A stretch of DNA of 64,000 bases, taken from positions 310,001-374,000 of the forward strand of contig NZ_JAQFIN010000002.1 of NCBI RefSeq assembly GCF_029504695.1, read 5' to 3'. The translations under genes and the position numbers were made by a program. The stretch is from Parabacteroides sp. PF5-6 (GTDB lineage Bacteria; Bacteroidota; Bacteroidia; Bacteroidales; Tannerellaceae). The notes below the pieces were generated by a model. It was not told the DNA's origin. It worked only from the letters and a program-made list of their open reading frames with translations, and did not search any database. This document shows, in pieces, positions 26,601 through 35,271 of this stretch (within the stretch, counting starts at the first letter, position 1; each line of letters opens with the position of its first letter).

Positions 26601-26984
26601 TAACCGGTCCAATGTTGGATCGACCAGCGTTTTCAGATCGATCAATAACACCAGGGTTTTATCGGAGTCATGCCAGGCTTTTCCTTTATTCTTGCGAAAA
26701 AGCTTCACTAAGGGCTCAATATAAGATTCGTCTAACGTAGGTGCTGTGGATAGCTCGTTCCGGTCATGGGCAACCAACAGTTCATCGGCTTTATCTGTAG
26801 CAAAAATATCCGCTTCTATGGAAGAGAATTGCTGTGCATACGCCTGATAGAAAGGCACACGCTGACGATAATCATTATGAGAGTGAAGCAATACGTCCTG
26901 TGCATAAACCAGTTGCAGGGACAAAACGAACAGGACGAAAAATATTATTCCTCTTTTATTAAAACTTTCACATCTGTGTTTCAT
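23622..26984 (-). CDS. Triple phosphoesterase: GDPD/PI-PLC-like + alkaline phosphatase + metallophosphoesterase + PA14
   Basis: A 1120-residue exported multidomain protein. Residues 1-29 are a signal peptide. Residues 30-275 resemble a glycerophosphodiesterase or PI-specific phospholipase C (LLHSHNDY, IEADIF). Residues 325-650 are an alkaline phosphatase (FLIGDGMG, nucleophile Ser374 in TTDSAAAG, VEGAKIDYAGH, TGDHETGG). Residues 667-950 are a calcineurin-like phosphoesterase (FTDLHW, TGDVVTD, GNHDAE, GHDHD). Residues 985-1120 are a PA14 domain. Metal-binding residues look intact in the last two enzymes. In this locus it should open phosphodiesters and remove phosphate from glycans before glycosidase attack, and may also supply phosphate. 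The combination is unusual. Confidence 0.88.
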   Translation of the reverse strand: MKHRCESFNKRGIIFFVLFVLSLQLVYAQDVLLHSHNDYRQRVPFYQAYAQQFSSIEADIFATDKADELLVAHDRNELSTAPTLDESYIEPLVKLFRKNKGKAWHDSDKTLVLLIDLKTLVDPTLDRLIQKLQQYPEVFDPTVNPLAVRVVISGNRPKPEDFHRYPAIISFDGDQTGYTADQLERIAMISLNLRDYTHWNGKGTIIDSEYAQVTEVIRKVHSLEKPIRFWGTPDGVTAWNTFYTIGVDYINTDAPEACAAYFRDFQKKTYRINTADQSEDDLARATRLDKATAGFEGFRTKNLQLAKGIETYQPTYRNDGDNTVVRNVIFLIGDGMGLAQICAADAVNKGLTMSLLKYVGLQQTQADDAWTTDSAAAGSALATGNKHKNRHISMGTNGEVYPSLTDIFHANGYAAGVVTLGNLADATPAAFYGHSTERDHSDEITAWLLDGKLTVLSGSGMRELTKRQDGIDLVDDLQKKAGYRIATSIADMNAQSGKVICVDERMEHAATGETIGLLADATREAIRKLSETNDKGFFLMVEGAKIDYAGHANSLPGSILETLSFDLAVAEALKFADSNGETMVIITGDHETGGLSLVDGDKNGGGITVQYTTDDHTPIMLPVFAYGPQANKFTGVYPNTQIFHTVLENVELGNVSAKEKLAFHDGKFRIVQFTDLHWSHNSPNCAQTAATIRAVLQAEKPDVAILTGDVVTDAPAAEGWKAIAALFEEAAIPFAVTMGNHDAEASITKAEIYEILAASPHFVGEKGPEYIKGCGNYVLPVYDSKGKGTVAALLYCLDSNDYPSASKYGHYDWIHYDQIDWYRRQSLNYTRANGGKPLPALAFFHIPILEYYNVVGKNTTIGNKEEGIASPLINTGFFSSLIDRQDIMGVFTGHDHDNDYIGIEQDVALAFGRVTGADAYGKFERGARVIDLYEDKFKFDSWIRTPSGTELTYYFPSGLSSIDEENMEYLPAKPVEPRKQGVAYTYYEGKFKHTDQMRSGVKVKEGTMPNISITGAPAEDHFGYEFRAWIRIPERGVYRFYTFSDDGSRLLIDGNVVVDNDGSHNSRRKDGKVALEAGFHELKVLYFEDYMGQVLEVGVSSRDIRETTLPDYFLYLPEKE

Positions 26985-27008
26985 GGCATTACTATTTTCT
27001 ATTTTCCT

Positions 27009-29939
27009 TTACTTTATATAAAGATTAGATTCGGGTATGGCTTCAAAAGCAGAGGAAGAAGGCGTCTTCCATCCCCAACTCAAATGTTCCCCTTCATAAT
27101 CTTCAAAATACATCAACTTATAGGTATGATATCCTTTTTTCAACGCGATCCGCCCGTTCGCCATAATGGCAGCATGCGATCCGTCATTGTCTACTATCTT
27201 TTTGTCGTTTATATACAATACACTTCCGTCATCCGAACGTGTCATAAACTCATAAATCCCATCTTCAGGCGCCCACAGATATCCGGTAAATATAAAAGCG
27301 AAATGATCTTCCTGGCGGGCACTTTCAATAGAAGGCGAAGGCATAATTCCTTGCGCTTTCACCGGTGTTTTTTCGATATCGGCTACCCATTGGAAGTAAC
27401 CTTCGTAATAGCGATAATCAGTGCCGTTTTCTTTCCCTTTCATTATTCGCGGATTATCGAAAACAGCTTTCGTTGCTTCAATAGAAAAAGTCCGGCTTGG
27501 CTGATATCCTTCTTTAAAAGCTTTTGCCCGGATAGTCCTTGTACCTGACAGGTGGAATGGCTCTTTATAAAGGGTAGAATTGCGATTGGGTTCGGTTCCA
27601 TCCAGGGTATAACAGATCGTTGCCCCAGGTGTAGCCGTACCCAGATCAACCATTGTCTCCCCGACAAACAGATATAGATCTTTTGTTGTATAAGGGATAG
27701 ACACCACTGGTTCCATTGTCAGCGAATAAGGAGAAGCTTCTTCCGACACTCCTCTCCCCCTGTTCGGTTGTTCGACAAGATGATATTCCAAAAGGCCGCC
27801 TTCCATAAGCTGTTCATAAGTCAGGAAATTCTTTTCAATCTCCCGTCCATTGAGTTTTACCTGTTCAATATAAATATTTTTTGCAGATGAATTAGCCTCG
27901 ATAGTTAATCGTTTCCCATTGGCCAACCGGATAGTCGCCTTTTTAAACAAGGGAGCAGTGAATACAAATTCACCAGTTCCGGGACATACGGGATAGAAGC
28001 CGAGGCTACTGAATACATACCATGCCGACATCTGTCCACAATCTTCGTTTCCGATAATGCCTTCCGGAGTAGGCAAATACATTTCTTTCAGGATACGGCG
28101 GGTCATTTCCTGAGTCTTCCAGGGCTGCCCGACATAATTATACAAATAGGCCATATGGTGGCTCGGTTCATTTCCATGTGCATATTGACCGATCAATCCG
28201 GTTATATCCACCATCTCTCCTTCTACTGCCGATTCCACGAGAAACAAACTATCCAGTTGGGCGGTAAACTCTTCTTTCCCGCCGAAAAGTTGTATCATTC
28301 CGTTCACATCATGAGGAACAAAGAAGCGGTATTGCCATGCCGTTGCTTCAGTATAGGCTCTTCCCGGTTCAAAAGGATTGAAAGAATTATCCCAGTTTCC
28401 ATCCATTCTCTTTCCACGGAAGAAACGGGTATATCCATCAAAGACATGAATATAAGATAATGCGCGTTGTTTATAGGTTTCGTAATCTGTATCCTTTCCC
28501 AATTCCTTGGCCATTTGGGCAATACACCAATCATCGTACGCATATTCCAACAGACAGGAAACGGATTCACGCTTGATATTGGAAGGTATAAAACCATATT
28601 TCACATAGTAATCTGATCCTTTACTGTTTATATCCGAAGACCGTTTCATCGCTTCGAATGCCAGTTCCACATCATAGTCACGGATCCCTTTCCGATAAGC
28701 ATCCGCAATGACCGAAACACTGTGATAGCCGATCATTGTTCCTGTTTCACCGGCAGACAAAGGCCATATAGGCAATTCGCCGGTAGTTTTATATACTTCA
28801 AGAAAAGAACGGATCATAGCATTGACCAATTCAGGATTCACCAGGGTCATCAATGGGTTCCAGGCACGAAAAGTATCCCAGATAGAAAAGGTAGAATATT
28901 GTTCACTTCCCGGAGAGGCTTGCGCAATCGCCATATCATGACGACGGTACTGACCATTGCGGTCGCTAACTATATTGGGAATGATCTTGGTGTGATACTG
29001 TGCGGTGTAAAAAATCTTTAAGTCGGCTTCGCTTCCCCCTTCCACAGTGATATCGGAAAGCGCATTTTCCCACGCCGACCGTGTTTCGGCATGAATAACA
29101 TCGAAATTGAAATCCCGGGTATCTTCCTGCATATTCTGGCGGGCATTGTCTTCACTTACGATAGAGATCCCGACTTTAGCTACAATCGGCGTCCCATCCG
29201 AAGTGCCGAAAGAAAGTAAGACCTGCCGGTTTTGACTATCAGAGTCTGTCGCAGGTAATTGTATTTCGCCGTCACTCATAAAAGTAACATCCTGAAAGTC
29301 GGAAGAAAATTGAGCAACAAAATAAATATACTGATTAGGAGTCCATCCTTGTGTCCTGCGCATACCGGATATTTCATTGGATGCGGTTTGATGAACAGCG
29401 ACCATATCAATCACTTCATTTTCGAGCAAATGAGCCAGGTCTATAATCAAATGTTGCTTTTTCCCTTTATCATACGTATAACGATGCACTCCGGTATACG
29501 TTGTTGCCGTCAGTTCCGCCCGAATACCTTCTTCGGGAAAGTAAACCGAATAATAACCCGGAGAAGCTTTTTCATCTTTATGAGAAAAAGATAAAGGTTC
29601 AAAAACAGATCCGTTATTGGTAGGATTGAGGTCTCGGGTGGTCGGATGAAAAAGAATATCTCCCAGATCAATACAGCCCGTCCCACTCAGATGAGTATGA
29701 GAAAAGCCGATAATCGTACTATCACTATAATGATATCCGGAACAGGCATCCCAGTTCCCTTTTCGGGTATCCGGACTTAATTGCACCGCTCCATAAGGCG
29801 CCGTGGCTCCCGGATAGGTATGTCCGTGAAAACCGGTCCCAATAAATGGATCGACATAATCAATCGGTTTCTTTTCCTCCTGGATACAACTGATTACCCC
29901 TAACAGGCAAATGACAGATAATAAGTGAATCTTTTTCAT
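27009..29939 (-). CDS. GH92 alpha-mannosidase with PA14 domain, lipoprotein
   Basis: GH92 enzymes are calcium-dependent exo-alpha-mannosidases acting on N-glycans and mannans. The 976-residue protein has a lipoprotein signal (GVISC) and the family motifs YVDPFIGTG, YPGATAPYGAVQLSPDT, GFSHTHLSGTG, NEPSHHMAYLYNY and GNEDCGQMSAWY, where catalytic acids lie. After about residue 720 come a chitobiase C-terminal-like domain (CYTLDGTEPN) and a PA14 domain very similar to that of the next protein. ATG 29939 was chosen because the lipoprotein signal begins there. A stem-loop separates it from susD. Confidence 0.93.
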   Translation of the reverse strand: MKKIHLLSVICLLGVISCIQEEKKPIDYVDPFIGTGFHGHTYPGATAPYGAVQLSPDTRKGNWDACSGYHYSDSTIIGFSHTHLSGTGCIDLGDILFHPTTRDLNPTNNGSVFEPLSFSHKDEKASPGYYSVYFPEEGIRAELTATTYTGVHRYTYDKGKKQHLIIDLAHLLENEVIDMVAVHQTASNEISGMRRTQGWTPNQYIYFVAQFSSDFQDVTFMSDGEIQLPATDSDSQNRQVLLSFGTSDGTPIVAKVGISIVSEDNARQNMQEDTRDFNFDVIHAETRSAWENALSDITVEGGSEADLKIFYTAQYHTKIIPNIVSDRNGQYRRHDMAIAQASPGSEQYSTFSIWDTFRAWNPLMTLVNPELVNAMIRSFLEVYKTTGELPIWPLSAGETGTMIGYHSVSVIADAYRKGIRDYDVELAFEAMKRSSDINSKGSDYYVKYGFIPSNIKRESVSCLLEYAYDDWCIAQMAKELGKDTDYETYKQRALSYIHVFDGYTRFFRGKRMDGNWDNSFNPFEPGRAYTEATAWQYRFFVPHDVNGMIQLFGGKEEFTAQLDSLFLVESAVEGEMVDITGLIGQYAHGNEPSHHMAYLYNYVGQPWKTQEMTRRILKEMYLPTPEGIIGNEDCGQMSAWYVFSSLGFYPVCPGTGEFVFTAPLFKKATIRLANGKRLTIEANSSAKNIYIEQVKLNGREIEKNFLTYEQLMEGGLLEYHLVEQPNRGRGVSEEASPYSLTMEPVVSIPYTTKDLYLFVGETMVDLGTATPGATICYTLDGTEPNRNSTLYKEPFHLSGTRTIRAKAFKEGYQPSRTFSIEATKAVFDNPRIMKGKENGTDYRYYEGYFQWVADIEKTPVKAQGIMPSPSIESARQEDHFAFIFTGYLWAPEDGIYEFMTRSDDGSVLYINDKKIVDNDGSHAAIMANGRIALKKGYHTYKLMYFEDYEGEHLSWGWKTPSSSAFEAIPESNLYIK

Positions 29940-29977
29940 CAGTACTCTTTTCCTTACAAAATTAGCATTTTGCGAAT

Positions 29978-30014
29978 AAAACACCAGTGCTTCATTCGCA
30001 AAGCACTGGTGTTT
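29978..30014. terminator. Stem-loop between susD and GH92 genes
   Basis: ACACCAGTGCTT pairs perfectly with AAGCACTGGTGT around an eight-base loop. On the minus strand no long T-run follows, so it is more likely an RNA processing or 3'-end stabilising hairpin than a full terminator. Such hairpins keep SusCD transcripts abundant relative to downstream enzyme genes. Confidence 0.65.
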
Positions 30015-30052
30015 CACTAATAGGCTCCGGAATGTCCGAGCTAATTGTCAGA

Positions 30053-31654
30053 TCAATTCCCTATCGGATTTTGTTTTAACCGACCGGCAGCCTTGGTGAC
30101 TTCCTGTGTCGGATAAGGGAATACGATATCATACTCAGGCTCGAATATACGTGTTTCTTCGCCCAATGGCCAGATCTGTATTTTTGTCCATGTAGCATCC
30201 GGATCACCCCGGTCTTCATAATGACGTCCGTACTTGGGTGCATTCAGCCTATCATATTGCTTCCAGCGTTTCAGGTCCATAAAGCGATCGGTAAATTCTC
30301 CGGCCAATTCGCAACGGCGCTCATGCATCAGGTCTTCCATCGTTGCATTGGTATACTTATTGCCCAGTCCTGCGCGTGAGGTCAGGCGATTCAGTTCGGT
30401 TGCCGCTTCCCCTCCTCGTCCTAACTGAATAAGCGCTTCCGCTTTAAAGAGAACCATTTCGGCATGGCGGAATAGAGGTAAATTCAAATCGGTTGTCGGG
30501 TCATTACCATTCTGTGAAATATATGAATTGGTCGTCATATCGCCATTCGTGCCATACGAGAACGGTTCCATATATTTATTCAGCATAAATCCGGCTTCAT
30601 AATCGGAGGTGGAAGAAAAACGCATCTCTTCGCCCAGGAAAGTAAAGGTTTGTCCATACTCAAGCATGGTAACCGCACGTCGGGTATCGCCTTCGGCAAA
30701 CTCTTCAAACAAACCTAAAGTGGGTTTCATATATCCCCAACCATTATATTTGCCCCATCCTTTATTCTCCAACACAACACCCGGGAACTCGCTTCCGGCC
30801 TCGCTTGCGCCATTCGACGTCACAGACCAGATATATTCCTTAGACCAATTGTTCGCGATCTTAAATACCTCGGCGAAGTCACCCAATAGACCGCGTTTGC
30901 AATCATTTTCAAGCATATTGACCAATTCGGGTATTTGCGCCCATTTCGAGTTATCATGATAAGCCCAATAGGCATACGTCTTCACCTTTACGGCAATAGC
31001 CGCTGCCTTATGCGCACGTCCCCAGTCATCGGTGCTGTATTCCTCGAAATAGGGTAGATAAGTCATTGCCTTATCCAAATCGTCGATGACCAATTCATAG
31101 TTTTTCATGACAGTCGCCTGTTGATCCGGGATCTCATAATTGTAGGTATCATAATCTTCATAGCGAACGAAAGGCACACCCTGATCGGCGCGTCCGTAAC
31201 GATAAGCCATGATGAAATGGCACCAGCCCCGCATGAAATACGCTTCGCCTAAGCTCCGTTTTTCCACACTCGACAAATTGTCTACTCCTTTTTTCAATAA
31301 AGAAGATACAATCCAGTTTCCACGGGCAATATAGTCATAAAACATCTTCCAGTTTGAGGTCAACGGGCTCTCATCGCCGTTGAAATGGAAGTTTGCCAAG
31401 CTGTTAAATCCGCGTGAACGTCCCCATACGAAGTCATCTCCTCCCCCGGCTTGTTCGTAAAACAGGTCGCGGCCGAATGTCGTTTCCTTTCCCATAATCC
31501 AGTATAAGGCATCTATGGCGTCCGTTGCGTCCTTATCAGTCTGAAAGAAAGTTCCCTGACTGGGTGTACCCTCCGGTGTTACCTCAAGAAAGTCAGAACA
31601 CGAAGTAGTTGTCAGTCCTATTAATATAGATAGGATTATAATATAATTTTTCAT
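30053..31654 (-). CDS. SusD/RagB family glycan-binding lipoprotein
   Basis: SusD proteins lie on the cell surface as a lid over the SusC transporter and bind the glycan. This 533-residue protein has a lipoprotein signal (LTTTSC), the family N-terminus FLEVTPEG, tetratricopeptide-like helices (SLGEAYFMRGWCHFIMAYRYG), and the conserved C-terminal features LFRHAEMVLFKAEALIQLG and HERRCELAGEFTDRFMDLKRW. It follows susC by 57 bases. Confidence 0.96.
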   Translation of the reverse strand: MKNYIIILSILIGLTTTSCSDFLEVTPEGTPSQGTFFQTDKDATDAIDALYWIMGKETTFGRDLFYEQAGGGDDFVWGRSRGFNSLANFHFNGDESPLTSNWKMFYDYIARGNWIVSSLLKKGVDNLSSVEKRSLGEAYFMRGWCHFIMAYRYGRADQGVPFVRYEDYDTYNYEIPDQQATVMKNYELVIDDLDKAMTYLPYFEEYSTDDWGRAHKAAAIAVKVKTYAYWAYHDNSKWAQIPELVNMLENDCKRGLLGDFAEVFKIANNWSKEYIWSVTSNGASEAGSEFPGVVLENKGWGKYNGWGYMKPTLGLFEEFAEGDTRRAVTMLEYGQTFTFLGEEMRFSSTSDYEAGFMLNKYMEPFSYGTNGDMTTNSYISQNGNDPTTDLNLPLFRHAEMVLFKAEALIQLGRGGEAATELNRLTSRAGLGNKYTNATMEDLMHERRCELAGEFTDRFMDLKRWKQYDRLNAPKYGRHYEDRGDPDATWTKIQIWPLGEETRIFEPEYDIVFPYPTQEVTKAAGRLKQNPIGN

Positions 31655-31710
31655 ACGTCTATTTATTTTATTGATATGTTAAACTCACAATCGCACGTTG
31701 TGCATCGATA

Positions 31711-34700
31711 TTAATACGTCAGTTTTATACCCAAGGATAACACTCTGGATACCGGATACTTCATTGCATCAAGCCCTTTGCCGCCAACTTCCGGGTCTAT
31801 TCCGGAATAGCCGGTAAAGGTGTACAGGTTTTCCCCGCTGGCATAAACCGTCAACGCGCTTTTACGATCGCTAAAGCAAGTGGCTTTGCGCAAGATATCG
31901 GTCAGATCGTATGCCAATGTCACATTCTTTATACGCAGATAGGAGGCATCTTCCAGATAAAAATCAGAGCATGTCTCGAAGTTTCCGTTTGCATCTTCTT
32001 TGGATATGCGCGGGATATTGCTTCCGGTATTGCTGGGCGACCAGGCGTCGAGGATCTTATCCCAACGGTTAAAGTTACCCTGTGTTTCATTCAAAAGAAT
32101 AAACTGGGATGCGTTAAATACCTTTGTCTTAGCCGCTCCCTGAAGCATCATACTGAAGGTTAATTTCTTATAGGTGAAGCCGCCCATCAAAGAGAAGGTA
32201 ACTTTCGGCATATAACTGCCCATATACACCCGGTCTTCGGTATCAATCTTTCCGTCGCCATTCTGATCGATAAACTTCAGATCGCCGGCTTTTGCATTCG
32301 GTTGGATCCGGTTACCATTCGTATCCACGTAAGCGGCAGCTTCCGAATCACTCTGGAAGATTCCATCCGTTTTGATTACGTAATATGTATAAAGCGGTTG
32401 GCCTTCGGCTGTCTGGTAAGGATATAAGGTGCCTCTGAAACCATCATCGTGCGCCCATACTGACTTTTCACCTTTATCATCGGTCACACCGATATCTTCC
32501 ACCCAGTTTTTAAGAAGGGATAAGTTTCCGCCGATCGTATAAGAGAAATCTTTGGTTACATTATCATTCCAGTTCAACATAAATTCAAAACCGCGGTTAC
32601 GGATCTCGCCCTGGTTGATAAGCTTCGGCTCTACACCCATATAGTTCGGCCAACCGGAAGTCTGAGACTGGATCAGGTCTACCGTACGTTTATAGAAGAA
32701 GTCCATAGAGAAAGACAAACGGTCCTTCAGGAAGTTCATATCAAGACCAAGGTCTGTCTGTTCGGAAGTTTCCCAGGTCAGATTACTGTTATAGGCCGTT
32801 TTCAAATAAAGGAGGTTGGTGGTTATGGTGGCGTCTTTTCCGACCTGCTTACCATCATTATTCCCGTCTTTGGAAAGAGTCGGGCTACCATAAGCCGTAG
32901 CGATAGATCCCAGGTTACCGATACGTCCCCAGCTGGCACGCATTTTCAGGAAAGTAAGCACATCGTTTTTAGGGAAGAAACTCTCCTCTGAGATTTTCCA
33001 TCCGGCAGTGATTGCAGGGAAATCCCCACTCTTTTTCCCTTCGGGAAGGCGGCCGGCATAGTCACGGCGCCAGGAAGCTGTCACAAAATAGCGGTTATCA
33101 TAACTGTAAGACAATCGCCCGATCAAAGCCACATTATTATCCGGATCTTTATAATAATCTGTTGAAGTAACGGCCGTCGAGGCATAATTCAGATATTGAT
33201 AGATCTCATTCTCATTGTTGAAATTACGTCCTCCGGCAGTAAATCCTTTTTTACGGAACTGGTCGGCAGTCGTAGAGAACAAAGCGCCGAGTGAATGCTT
33301 TCCAAAAGTATTATCGTAGGTAAGGGTATTTTCCGTTTCCCAATAGGTCGATTTCGCCGTTTCATACGAAAGTTCGTTCACCCCGTTCGGTTTTCCCGGT
33401 TCTGTGGATATCGGAGTAAAATTCTTATAATACCAATCTTCATAACGGTAAGTAAAGCGGCTGGTAAATTTCAGTCCCGGAATAATGTCTTTCACCTGCA
33501 AGATGGTTGAGCTGGAAGCATAATTCGTCTTATCTTCCTGCGTATTGGCCATCAATGTACGCAGCGGATTAACCACGTCTCCGTGAATAGCTGCGATCCC
33601 ATCACGGGCACAGACGCCCCCATAAGAACCATCTTCATAATACGGGACGGCGCTTCGTGGCATATAAAGTGCGGAAAGGATTACGCCGGAATAACCGCTA
33701 CTGGTATCTGTTCCCCGGTTATCTTTCTTGCGATACATGAAATCTTCACTGATTGTCACGTATTTATTCAATTTATACGAACCATTATAACGCATGCTCA
33801 ATACATCCTTGTAGGTGCCCCGAAGCGTACCTTCGTCACTCGTATAATTCAATGAAATACGATTGGTGAAATCTTCTGTTCCAACATTCAGCGACACATC
33901 ATGACGTTGAAAAATTGCATTGCGGAAAACCTCATCCATCCAATCGGTACGGGTAGTTGCTATTTCCGGATTAACCGAAGGATCCCAGCCCGAAGGAATA
34001 CTTTGTCCGGCAGCACCATACGAAGTATTCACCACCTGGCGTTGTTGCTCTATGGTCAGCGATTGCGGCAGATTACTTGCCTGGCGTACACCGAAACTTC
34101 CTTCATATGCGAGAGAAGGTTTTCCGGCTTTGGCTTTTTTTGTGGTCACCAGGATAACCCCGGCAGAACCCGAATGTGCCCCATAAATAGCGGCAGAAGC
34201 AGCATCCTTCAATACAACAATAGATTCAATATCATTCGTATTCAATGGAGCACCGGGAACTCCGTCGACTACCCACAGGACCTTCTCCGAGGAGGTCGAA
34301 CCTTGCCCGCGGATGACTATCGAAGGAGTCGCAGTTGGGTCACCCCCTTGCGCCACCACTGTCACACCCGGTATTTGCCCCTGAAGCATGGATTCGGTTG
34401 AGGCAACCGGACGACCTTTCAGTGTCTCTATCTCTTTTACGATACCGATCGAAGCCGAGAGGTCAGACTTCCGTGTCTGTGCTCCATATCCAAGGATCAC
34501 AATTTCCTCCAGCTTTTGCGTATCTTCTATCAGTAAGATGTTCAGATTAGTCTGATTCGTAATCGTAATTTCCTGAGTCAGATAACCGATATAACTAATC
34601 ACAACCACCCCGTTTTGAGGAACATCCAATTGGAAATCCCCATTCAAACCGGTAATAACTCCCTGAGTGGATCCTTTCACAAAGATATTAGCCCCGATTA

Positions 34701-34887
34701 TCGGGTCGCCAACCTGGTCTTTGACAAGACCGGAGATCTTTCTTGTCGATTGCTGGGATACGGGTGAAGAGTGTGTCCCATTTGCATCAGGAGCCGCCAT
34801 AGCTCCCATCAGCCCAACCAAACAATTCAGTAGAAAAACAACACATACAAGACGTACAGAGATCGTCTTTAAAACTCGCTTTTTCAT
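31711..34887 (-). CDS. SusC/RagA family TonB-dependent transporter
   Basis: A 1058-residue outer-membrane importer. After the signal peptide (ending near GAMAA) comes a carboxypeptidase-regulatory-like domain (about 50-125, GLVKDQVGDPIIGANIF), the TonB-dependent plug (about 130-260, VVDGVPGAPLNTNDIESI and ILVTTKK) and a 22-strand barrel ending YPVSRVLSLGIKLTY. Paired with SusD it imports oligosaccharides. A 384-base gap separates it from the regulator gene. No TAnnTTTG box was found for it, so it may depend on activation. Confidence 0.96.
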   Translation of the reverse strand: MKKRVLKTISVRLVCVVFLLNCLVGLMGAMAAPDANGTHSSPVSQQSTRKISGLVKDQVGDPIIGANIFVKGSTQGVITGLNGDFQLDVPQNGVVVISYIGYLTQEITITNQTNLNILLIEDTQKLEEIVILGYGAQTRKSDLSASIGIVKEIETLKGRPVASTESMLQGQIPGVTVVAQGGDPTATPSIVIRGQGSTSSEKVLWVVDGVPGAPLNTNDIESIVVLKDAASAAIYGAHSGSAGVILVTTKKAKAGKPSLAYEGSFGVRQASNLPQSLTIEQQRQVVNTSYGAAGQSIPSGWDPSVNPEIATTRTDWMDEVFRNAIFQRHDVSLNVGTEDFTNRISLNYTSDEGTLRGTYKDVLSMRYNGSYKLNKYVTISEDFMYRKKDNRGTDTSSGYSGVILSALYMPRSAVPYYEDGSYGGVCARDGIAAIHGDVVNPLRTLMANTQEDKTNYASSSTILQVKDIIPGLKFTSRFTYRYEDWYYKNFTPISTEPGKPNGVNELSYETAKSTYWETENTLTYDNTFGKHSLGALFSTTADQFRKKGFTAGGRNFNNENEIYQYLNYASTAVTSTDYYKDPDNNVALIGRLSYSYDNRYFVTASWRRDYAGRLPEGKKSGDFPAITAGWKISEESFFPKNDVLTFLKMRASWGRIGNLGSIATAYGSPTLSKDGNNDGKQVGKDATITTNLLYLKTAYNSNLTWETSEQTDLGLDMNFLKDRLSFSMDFFYKRTVDLIQSQTSGWPNYMGVEPKLINQGEIRNRGFEFMLNWNDNVTKDFSYTIGGNLSLLKNWVEDIGVTDDKGEKSVWAHDDGFRGTLYPYQTAEGQPLYTYYVIKTDGIFQSDSEAAAYVDTNGNRIQPNAKAGDLKFIDQNGDGKIDTEDRVYMGSYMPKVTFSLMGGFTYKKLTFSMMLQGAAKTKVFNASQFILLNETQGNFNRWDKILDAWSPSNTGSNIPRISKEDANGNFETCSDFYLEDASYLRIKNVTLAYDLTDILRKATCFSDRKSALTVYASGENLYTFTGYSGIDPEVGGKGLDAMKYPVSRVLSLGIKLTY

Positions 34888-35271
34888 TCTTTTTTTTGAT
34901 TTAGTGATTAACCTATACTACCTAAGTATTTCTTCGCTTCTTTAATAATATGTATAACATAAGGCTATAGCATACATCGTTTACCAGTCCATAAGACTGC
35001 GGTTCTATTATCACAAAAAGGAATTATTCCGTTGCGGAATCAATTTGGGTTTTTAATAATTTTTCATAAATACGCTTCTTTAAGTTTTGATTTACACATC
35101 CTCCGGACAGAGCGCATGAAACATTCACTCTCAACCGGTTATCATCATCTCTCCTTATCCTCTAAGAAAAGACGTCGGGTTTTTTATTTACACAAAGTAA
35201 GTAGATAATACAGATATTAAGAACTCCTTTTACGTAATAATATCCTCATATTACGCAAAAATTTCATAAAC
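34888..35271 (-). promoter_or_regulatory. susC upstream region with palindrome
   Basis: This 384-base gap is AT-rich and holds no convincing gene. A palindrome ATTCCG-TTG-CGGAAT lies at 35026-35040, about 140 bases before the susC ATG, and could bind the XylR-like regulator encoded next door. A TTACTTTG sequence near 35190 is close to a -7 box but breaks the consensus. Confidence 0.45.
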
